Source: Flaveria trinervia (lineage: Eukaryota; Streptophyta; Magnoliopsida; Asterales; Asteraceae). Taken from it: a stretch of DNA of 64,000 bases. Positions 56,481-64,000 of this stretch are shown piece after piece. The notes beneath the pieces were generated by a model, which did no database searches, was not told the DNA's origin, and was given only the letters and a program-made list of their open reading frames with translations. Where the stretch lies: contig CM046447.1 in assembly GCA_025506515.1 (NCBI GenBank), positions 88,849,498-88,913,497 of the forward strand. The letters run 5' to 3'. The translations under genes and the position numbers were made by a program. Position 1 is the stretch's first letter, and every line of letters starts with the position of its first letter.

Positions 56481-58060
56481 ACAACTCACACTCAAGCATC
56501 AAAAGATCCTCAATGGCGACAAGCCATGGATTCGGAGTTTAACGCTCTTATCCAAAATCAAACATGGGAACTTATACCCTCCAACTCTCACACACCAATC
56601 GGTTGTAAATGGGTGTTTCGCATCAAACGTAATCCCGACGGCTCTATTACAAAATATAAAGCTCGTCTTGTGGCTAAAGGCTTTCTCCAAGAATACGGGA
56701 AGGATTATTTTGATACATTTAGTCCCGTTACAAAGCCCATCACCATCCGTACCATTCTTTCAGTGGCTCTCTCCAAAAATTAGTCGTTACGTCAACTTGA
56801 CGTTAACAATGCCTTCCTTCATGGTTCCCTTCACGAGGATGTATTCATGATTCAACCACCGGGTTATGTCAACCCCCAATTTCCTCATCACATTTGCGAG
56901 CTCAAAAAATCATTGTACGGTTTAAAACAAGCTCCTCGAGCCTGGTATATTGAGCTAACCAACTTCCTTCTTCAATTTGGATTCCGCAAATCCTTCGCCG
57001 ATGCTTCACTTTTTATTTACCGCCACCAAAATATCACTTGTTACTTTGTGGTTTATGTAGATGATATCGTACTCACCGGAAACAATTCACAATTTATTGA
57101 CCACTTCATCAAAGCATTAAGTACCAAATTCTCCATTAAGGATCTTGGTATGCTTCATCACTTCCAAGGTGTTGAAGTTATTCCTACCTCAACGGGTCTC
57201 TTCTTGTCTCAACACCGAACATCCAAGACATCCTCACTCAATTTCACATGGAGGGTGCAAAAGATGTCACCACCCCGCTTAGTGCAACTGATCCTTTGTC
57301 CTTTACTGATCCATCCCCCTCAGTTGATGACACTCCCTGTCGCAAACTTGTTGGATCTCTCCAGTATCTAGCCTTCACTCGCCCTGACATTTCGTTCGCC
57401 ATTAACAAACTGTCTCAGTTCATGCACACTCCTCGGCAAACTCACTGGCAAGCCCTTAAACATGTTCTGCGCTACCTAAAAGGAACAATTTATCATGGCC
57501 TTTTTCTAAACCTTCATTCTCCCCTAACTCTCTCGGCCTTCTCAGATTCCGACTGGGGTGGTGTTAATGATGCTGGACGTTCCACTACTGCTTATATTGT
57601 TTACCTTGGAACCAACATTATCTCATGGAAGTCTACACGACAAAAGTCAGTGTCTCGCTCCTCCACATAGGCGGAGTATAAAGCTTTGGCCAACGCTTCA
57701 GTAGAAGTTACATGGACTACCAATTTACTCAAAGAACTTGGCATTCCTACTAATCACACTCCAACTTTATTTTGTGATAATACAAGTGCTACATAACTAT
57801 GTGCAAACCCGGTCTACCACTCTCGCATGAAGCACGTTGCCCTTGACTATCACTTCGTAAGAGAACAAGTAACAATGGGTCATCTACGTGTTCTTCACAT
57901 TAGCTCACAGGATCAACTTGCTGATATGCTCACCAAACCGTTACCACGGGCTCAGTTTCTTCGTAACCGGTCCAAGATTGGCGTATCTGACGGCTCCGCC
58001 ATCTTGCGAGGGCGTATAAGGAATATCGACATTAATGGGTTACCATTCAAGAATTAGTCA
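56466..58060 (+). pseudogene. copia reverse transcriptase and RNase H, stops and shifts
   Basis: RT starts near 56500 with WRQAMDSEFNALIQNQTWEL, then GCKWVFRIK and KARLVAKGF. A TAG at 56781-56783 replaces the expected Trp codon before [12 protein letters not shown]. The frame 56847-57371 has [13 protein letters not shown] and the catalytic [12 protein letters not shown] (about 57048-57083). RNase H (57248-58057) has [21 protein letters not shown], a TAG at 57668 just before the AEY block, a TAA at about 57794 before [10 protein letters not shown], and [13 protein letters not shown] with ADMLTKPLP at the end. Confidence 0.88.
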
Positions 58061-58238
58061 AATATAAAAAGAATATATGCTAAAATATTGTATTCTAACA
58101 TTTTGTCTCATTACCTAAATTAGTGTCGTAGATCACTCATGTATTCAAGCTCATTCCTTGTTGTAAATTGTCTTTATAAGACATGTAATCCCAGTAATGA
58201 AAACATAATAATTCATAGCAATCCATCCACCTTTACAA
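58015..58238 (+). repeat. 3' LTR of the compact copia element
   Basis: It aligns with 53591-53812 throughout. The purine-rich TTGCGAGGGCG lies directly before it. Confidence 0.85.
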
Positions 58239-58570
58239 AGGGAGGGGTATAAGAGGTGATGAGCTATATTGGTGATGGTGTTGGAGGATGAAGGATGATG
58301 TTGACGGTGGTGGCATACTAGGACAAAAAGAGGGAGAGATGAGTTTGGTTGTAGGATGATTTTATATTTTTTGTAATTAACTTTAAAAGAGGTGTTAAAA
58401 AGTTTGTGAAAATGACGAAAGAGCCCTTAGGTCTAACGACACCGTTCCAAAGTTGTTAGTGGTGTGGTGTGGGTAAAATTGAAATAAAAGCTAAAAATCC
58501 TATAATGTTAAATAATAATTGAACTAAAACCGTAATAAATCGGGATTGATACTTCAAAAACTTTCTACAA

Positions 58571-59298
58571 TTTATATATGTTAATAACCAATTATATTAC
58601 TATATAATACATATTAGGATGATAAAATAGTAATTTTATTCAAAGTGTAAGACACATATACAACAGTTTAAACATAGAATACAAGTGCATTATGCAATAG
58701 TTTCACTTTGCCCCATTTAATTAACTTCTTCTAATTATTTTATTATTTAATGCACAAATTAAAACATTATTTAATAATATTATACTCTTTAAATCATTTT
58801 ATTAAATTTTATTTTATTTATAATAATATAAACTGACATTTAAATTTATAGCTATTCGTCATATTTTTATAACTAAATACCATTTAAAATAAGTATTATA
58901 TTATTAAATACTTATAGTTATACTATTATATAATACATTTATAGATATAGATGTAATTTTTCTAAACATACAAGTTTTGAAGCAATATGTACAAAGGAGT
59001 GTAAAACATTTAGAAGTGATACAATAAAGAACTGATTAAAATTTTAAGACAATTTAGGGCCAATATGATAAATTATCCATTAAATTTGTATACCTTGAAA
59101 TTTTTATCGTTGTCTCTTTCATGTTTTTTAATAAACATTATTAATACGTTATTTAATAATATGATATTATTTAATTCACTTTATTAATTTATTTTATTTA
59201 TGATACTATAATTGACATTTAAATTTATATTTACTAATTATATTTTTATAACTAAATACTATTTAAATTAATTTTTATTTCATTTAAATATTTAAGCA
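58571..59298. repeat. Diverged direct duplication in AT-rich DNA
   Basis: A block at about 58736-58930 (ATTATTTAATAATATTATAC, later TGACATTTAAATTTATA and ATTTTTATAACTAAATACCA) recurs at about 59120-59298 with the same word order. They are about 380 bases apart. No gene is seen. Confidence 0.55.
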
Positions 59299-59305
59299 TA
59301 TAACT

Positions 59306-59380
<75 letters not shown>
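59299..59380. repeat. TA microsatellite
   Basis: About 80 bases of nearly pure TA repeat. Confidence 0.95.
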
Positions 59381-59382
<2 letters not shown>

Positions 59383-59560
59383 TCATATTTTCCTACTCTA
59401 ATAAAAGAGTATCTTCCGATGACATGTGACAACACCACAATCATTCTTACCAAAATTTTCTCGCATCTCTTTCCTATTAAATAATTAACTTTATTACAAA
59501 TAACATTATTTAACATTTTTTAGATTTATAAATTAAGAAAGGTATCTATTTATTAATATT

Positions 59561-60514
59561 ACTAGCTTTAGTAAACCCGTGTATTACACGGATTGAATAA
59601 ATAAAATATTAACATACTTAAAATTATTAATTATAAAATTATATTCTAAAATATGATATGACTAAAATTACGTATGAGAAATGACTAGAACTAATAAAAC
59701 AGTGATATCAACTTTTTAAAATTTTATTTTTAAATTTTTCTCCAAAAAAAATCATTATGTTCTAAAACAAACCATATTAAAAGATCATTTTTTAAAATTT
59801 CTTATTATAACTCCCAATTAATTATTTTTGGTTTTAAAAATTGAACTTTTTAAAAGTACCAATTTTTATAATATTTTGTATTTTTTTAAAAGTTGTATGC
59901 TTTAGAAAAAAATATTATTTCATAAAAAACTGTTTATTTAGAAATAAAATTAATAAATAGATCTTTTTTAATTTAATAAATGTAAAAGAATGTTAAATAA
60001 TATTATTAGTAATTAGTAATTAAGATAATTATTTAAGACAAGAGAGATGCAGGAAAATTTTGGTGAGTATGATTGTAGTGTTGTCACGTGACATCTCAAG
60101 TTACTTTTTTATTACAGTAGTAAGATTTCTAAAAATATAAACTTTTTATACAATAATAATTTTTATTGCATAAAACTTTTTTAAAAATATGAAATATTGA
60201 AAAATTGGTATTTTTAAAAAGTCATTTTTTAATAAAAAATAATTAAATTTGAGAGTTATGGTAAGGAGATTTTAAAAATATAATTTTTATACAGTGCGTT
60301 TTAAAACAAAGTATTTATTTATTTATTTTTCTAAAAACAAATTAAAAACAAATTTTTAAAAATTTGATATCGTTGTTTTACTAGTTATAGTCATTTTTTA
60401 TACGTAATTTAAGTCATATCATATCTTAAACATAATGTTATAATTAATAAATTTTATTATATTAATATTTTATTTTAGTTAACCCATGTAACACACTAGT
60501 TTACTAAAGCTAGT
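59561..60514. mobile_element. Fold-back element, 954 bp, arms of about 400 bp
   Basis: The ends ACTAGCTTTAGTAAAC and GTTTACTAAAGCTAGT are perfect inverted copies over 16 bases. Similarity continues inwards along both arms, for example GATATGATATGACTAAAATTACGTAT on the left against the reverse of the DNA at 60395-60420, and ATAACTCCCAATTAATTATT on the left against the reverse of DNA near 60245. The arms meet at a loop of about 150 bases (59960-60115). No frame. No clear target duplication. It is probably a MULE-type or similar MITE that could form a long hairpin RNA. Confidence 0.65.
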
Positions 60515-61870
60515 TTATAATAACTATAATACTAATATTTTTCTAGAGACATATTATGAGTTTAATAATTTTAATATTTATCTATATCTTTTATAATAAA
60601 AATAAAAGGATGATAGAATTATAATTTTACATATGGATTAAGACATCCATATGAAAAGTCAAGTTTAACTTTTAAAAAATAATAATTTTATTTCATTTGT
60701 ACTTTTACAATAATATATGACATATGATGCTCATAATATAAATGCTAAATCATATACATCTTGCCAAAAAAAACCGACATTTTCTTTTAATACCATTCAT
60801 TTATTGCAATTGAGCATTAATCTCTTTTCCTTTTAACTTTGCCGATTGTTAACAGCTCAATAACAATCAAGATGTTAACTTGTGGTGACAATTTCTTCTT
60901 AACTTTCTTTGGTCTATGCAAATCATCATTGAAAGCTGCCTCCGATGATCTTAAAACTCTAACTTGTATTTTTTAAAATGACCATCCCCCAATATAGGTA
61001 ATAAGTGATTTTCGATCACAAATGACACCTATGTTTTCACTAATTTTGTTGAAATAATATAGTTATCTTAAAAACTTTTGTAATATACAAAATTGTTTTC
61101 TTTCATTTAATATTTTCAATAATTATATTTTGATTTTTTTTAATTTACATCATAACGCACTAAGCTGATACCGATTAAAATTGAATTCCACAAAAAATCA
61201 CGAAACAGCCGTAAAGCCGCAACAAATGGGTTATTTCCACTAGTTTATTTTAGTAACGGATTAGACTCGATTAATACTTTAAATTACTTTCTATGGTCTT
61301 TTTCTAAAGAATTCGATTTCTTCTATATATTTAATTATCGATTTAATGTATATATTCAATTAGGCACATCAAAACAAGCCACGTTCTCTTCCTCCCCTCA
61401 CACAACCAAACCACCGAAAGTAGACACACCTTTAATTCCATCTTAGGTTTGTTTTTTTCCATTTGAGGGAAACAAGATTTTATGGTCCTGCGATTCTTAT
61501 TTACATCGGATTTATTTTTTTGTTTGTTGGTATCTTAAAATTCTTGTAATGTCTTGTTTAGTAAGTTGTAGGTCTATTATGCATTTCATCAGAAACCCCG
61601 ATTTTATAATTCTTTTTATTTGTATTTTTTTGTATAACTAAAGTTTATATTGAGTGGGGCTGGGTCTAGAAATAAAATCATTGGAGTTAGAGTGTGTAGC
61701 TTAAGAGTTTGAACATCATCTAAGATGGATTGATGTAATCTCATTGTGATGAATTAAAAGTAAAATATCTTTCATTCAAAACAAACTAAAATTTATTTTA
61801 TAAATCAATCTTTGATCACACTTTCTCTAGCTCTTATTTAAAAGCTTTTAGTAGAAGTGTAGAACTTTAA
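60515..61870. other. AT-rich intergenic DNA, no gene seen
   Basis: No supported frame or RNA gene. A CA- and CT-rich stretch at 61365-61450 with CTTCCTCCCCTCACACAACC looks like a transcript leader followed by a possible splice donor (CTTAGGTTTG), but no exon with coding potential follows. Confidence 0.45.
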
Positions 61871-61878
61871 TTAATTAG

Positions 61879-62789
61879 CAAGGACGGTTCAACAGTTTAA
61901 AAAAATAAACTAAGGTTTTAGGCCCACCTATTCTAATAGACCATCAAAAATATATATATTATTGTATAACTCACTCTCAGTCTAAACCCAAAATAAACTA
62001 ACTTAATAAAAAGAATGTATAAAAGAAAGATGGAAACCTAGGTTGACAGGTCACAGATCTTCAACACAAGCTATACGTCAATTCCTGATTGAGTGTTGGG
62101 TTGGGGGAGTTCAAACGAAAAGATAAACAAAGCCAAGAGGTTAAGGTGAACAATCACGCAACTTCAATTTCATTATTTGCCTATGATTTTGTTTGCCCCA
62201 AGTGAACCCAGCCACGCAGAACTTTGATTTCTTCACTGGAGTAAAGAATAAAAACCCCCTCCCCCAACCTTCGTTTGGTTCTCTAATTTCATCTAGTGGA
62301 TCACGACTTGCTTCTTTGATTTCGTTGCAATTACAAAGCCTTTAAACTTCGATTTCATCTGAACATCTAGTGGATTAACAGACTCACAATTAAGTACTAG
62401 GCTGAGTGGATTGTCTGATTGATTGATTCTCTCCTTAAATAAAATAAATTGTTTAATATATTGTTAATTGTTTTTCTTTAATTCTTTGTTCTAGGGACAA
62501 GTTCTTAATTACTAATTGTTCTAAATTTGTTTTAGTTTTATATATGCTTCTTTTTATTTGATTTGCAAATTGCTAATTGTTTATTTGTTTAGCTTTATAC
62601 TTGTTATTGTTTATATTAGAATATAAAATCATTAAATTAATTAGCATTTGTTTTGAATAAACTGATTTAGGAATCGTAAATCAACTAGTGTTTGTGTTTC
62701 AAAACATAAGAAGTTATTAAAGCTAAAGTTTTAAAAGGCATCCGATTTCATTTTAGCTTTAGGCCTTTAAAATCGTTGAGATGCCCTTG
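61879..62789. mobile_element. Non-autonomous hAT-type element, 911 bp
   Basis: The left end is CAAGGACGGTTCAACAGTTT and the right end, reverse-complemented, CAAGGGCATCTCAACGATTT, about 14 of 20 positions alike. The flanks are TTAATTAG at 61871-61878 and TTAATTAG at 62790-62797, a perfect 8 bp target duplication as hAT transposases make. The subterminal AGGTTTTAGGCCC on the left matches AAAGGCCTAAAGC on the right. There is no coding frame. Confidence 0.75.
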
Positions 62790-62966
62790 TTAATTAGTAA
62801 ATTAAATTTGTAGGATAAATGCATATTTTAAGTAATAGTTGAAATTTTCAATAATATCTTGAACAAATATTGAATCACATTTGACTAAGAGATAGAAACT
62901 AATTCTTTTATATTTTTTTAGATTTTTTTAAAAATAAATATATCACAACTTGCACACTATAAGATT

Positions 62967-63169
62967 GTTGCATCTAATATTATAGTTGTGAATACCACTT
63001 AAACACCAGGTTATCCACCTGGTGAATTCGTAAATCTAAGGAGCACAAGGGTGGATGATGTAAAAGTGTAGTGTTAGTTGATGTAGTGTATCCATTAGTT
63101 GGTGTCTCATGTATATATGTAACTTTTTCTTGAGAAATAAAACATCCAGTTCATATCCCACCTTTTTCA
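62967..63169 (+). repeat. Probable 5' LTR of the last copia element
   Basis: The right border is fixed by the primer site. TTGAGAAATAAAACATCC before it looks like the R/U5 end of short copia LTRs. The left border is a guess at a TGTTGCATC start, giving about 200 bp; the 3' LTR lies outside the window. Confidence 0.45.
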
Positions 63170-63182
63170 TGGTATCAGAGCC
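63170..63182 (+). other. Primer binding site, initiator Met tRNA type
   Basis: TGGTATCAGAGCC is a perfect match to the usual plant copia primer site. A GC-rich leader of about 340 bases follows before gag. Confidence 0.85.
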
Positions 63183-63526
63183 ACTTTGGCTCTCAGATCT
63201 GTCCTGTTCACCCGATTCCGTCCGGCCACCTTCACACCTCACCTCCACCACCATCAGCTTCCCGTCCCCCGATCTAGGAACCCCCAAAATTCCGCCGCCT
63301 CCCGCCGCCTGACGCGCCGCCACGCGCGGCTAGAAGTTTAACCTGTTCCTCACGCGCCGGCGCGTGAGGGCGCGTGAGGCCACCTTCCGGCCACCGGGTT
63401 CTTCCTCCTTGCTCGGCATCCTCTTCCCAACACCCTATAGGGTTAGTTTCCTGTTTCTACCACTTTTCTTGTTCAGATCTGTTCCATCTAGGGTTTCTTT
63501 TGTGGGTTCTTGCAAGTTCCTGTCAA

Positions 63527-64000
63527 ATGGCTGAAGAAAATGCTAACAAGGAGAATAAGGGTGAAACCTCTATTCCCCCAAACCACATAGCTCCAGGTAT
63601 AATCAACTATACTTCTGTCTTGCGTATTCCAGTTAAGCTTGACTCCAAGAATTGGAGTTCATGGTCGTTGTTTGTTGAAAGAGGTCTTATGAGTATTGAT
63701 AAGAAAGACCATCTGACTGAAAACCCTCCTGATCCGATTACTAAGATTGGCAAATTGATGATAGTGGTATCCAAATGGCTTTGTGGAATGCCATGGAACC
63801 ACAGATTCTTAGTATTGCACAAAACTTTTCAACTGTGAAAGAGATGTGGAATCATCTCTCATCATCATTTTCCGCTAAACAATCCCTGTCACATGCTTTC
63901 TCTGTTGTTCAAGCTTACAATAGGATTGAACAAGGTGATTCCACCTTCACTGATTACTTTACCCGGTTCTCGAAACTTCGAGATGAGTTGCGTGTTCTAC
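63527..64000 (+). pseudogene. copia gag, 5' part, cut by the window edge
   Basis: The ATG at 63527 gives MAEENANKENKG, a lysine- and glutamate-rich start, then YTSVLRIPVKLDSKNWSSW, the N-terminal domain of copia gag. A frameshift near 63755 moves the reading to a frame with MALWNAMEPQILSIAQ, then EMWNHLSSSFS and YFTRFSKLRDEL, the central gag domain, still open at 64000. The in-frame ATG at 63374 lies in the leader and is less likely. Fewer breaks are seen than in the other elements, but the sampled part is short. Confidence 0.8.

Larger units (their letters stand above)
53591..58238 (+). mobile_element. Compact Ty1/copia element with short LTRs
   Basis: LTRs at 53591-53812 (222 bp) and 58015-58238 (224 bp) differ at about one base in twenty by eye. 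The primer site follows the left one and a GCGAGGGCG tract precedes the right one. The flanks are AAGGA (53586-53590) and AAGGG (58239-58243), a 5 bp duplication with one change. Gag, protease, integrase, RT and RNase H are all present in order, but broken by stops and frameshifts. At 4648 bp it has a typical size for this copia type. Confidence 0.9.
53151..58570. mobile_element. Probable non-autonomous TIR repeat containing the nested copia element
   Basis: The left end TTGTAGTGTAAATTACGCTTTTAGT (starting 53151) and the right end, read on the other strand from 58570, share TTGTAG and then ATTACGGTTTTAGT after a small insertion. Without the copia unit (53591-58238) the host repeat is about 770 bases. 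TTTTAGTCCCTATGG is a common plant repeat terminus. No target duplication was established. Confidence 0.4.

Noticed and set aside
61365..61520. Possible first non-coding exon of a host gene
   Set aside because: The leader-like composition and a GT word are suggestive, but no coding exon follows in the next kilobases.
1..64000. tRNA, rRNA, microRNA or organelle-derived DNA
   Set aside because: No cloverleaf with A and B boxes, no rRNA words and no plastid or mitochondrial genes were recognised by eye; a covariance-model scan would be needed to exclude small RNA genes.

Overview
This window looks like nuclear DNA of a flowering plant, probably a eudicot. It has no operons. It holds one clear host gene split by a 6 kb intron, long AT-rich stretches, and dense nested Ty1/copia, Ty3/gypsy and hAT-type elements. 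The large copia element at 8.2-18.2 kb has an extra env-like reading frame after pol, of a kind I remember from Asteraceae genomes. That points to a composite-family plant, but this is inference from memory and was not searched.

Layout. 1-18.2 kb is a retrotransposon nest. It starts with a minus-strand Sirevirus-type copia element cut by the window edge (1-2537) and a scrap of another copia pol (2538-2719). A plus-strand copia element follows (2720-8242). Its reverse transcriptase is interrupted exactly at 8243 by a second plus-strand element, a relative of the first, which runs through gag, pol and an env-like frame until it dissolves into an AT microsatellite near 18.18 kb. 18.7-24.3 kb holds a non-autonomous hAT element (20057-20756), a decayed hAT element with recognisable transposase (20831-23073), and short tandem repeats. 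24.44-31.70 kb is the host gene, a two-exon FAD-dependent oxidoreductase of the TDA3-like type, whose intron carries a TAGCG-rich MITE and other repeats. A 1213 bp solo LTR with a minisatellite in its U3 sits about 520 bp past the stop codon (32223-33435).

36769-42695 is a complete but inactive minus-strand copia element with two LTRs and a perfect 5 bp target duplication. 43.4-50.0 kb is a graveyard: a copia RNase H remnant with LTR, then a minus-strand gypsy (chromovirus-like) remnant split by two later insertions. One of these is a 2109 bp solo LTR with a perfect ATCGA duplication. 50.3-52.9 kb contains copia RT and gag remnants. Inside the gag remnant is a 1071 bp TTAA-flanked transposon carrying a fragment of a leucine-rich-repeat receptor kinase gene, so it is a Pack-type gene-capture element. 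53591-58238 is a compact plus-strand copia element with 222-224 bp LTRs. 59.3-60.5 kb holds a TA microsatellite and a fold-back element with arms of about 400 bp. 61879-62789 is a hAT-type MITE with a perfect 8 bp duplication, and the window ends in the 5' end of another copia element.

Every retroelement coding region seen has frameshifts or stops, so none looks able to move by itself. The only gene with an intact coding sequence is the oxidoreductase. I did not find a new multi-gene system. The most unusual items are the gene-capturing TTAA element, the family-specific palindromic words shared by LTR and coding DNA in two copia families, the env-like frame behind its own TATA-like box, and the minisatellite-bearing solo LTR next to the host gene.
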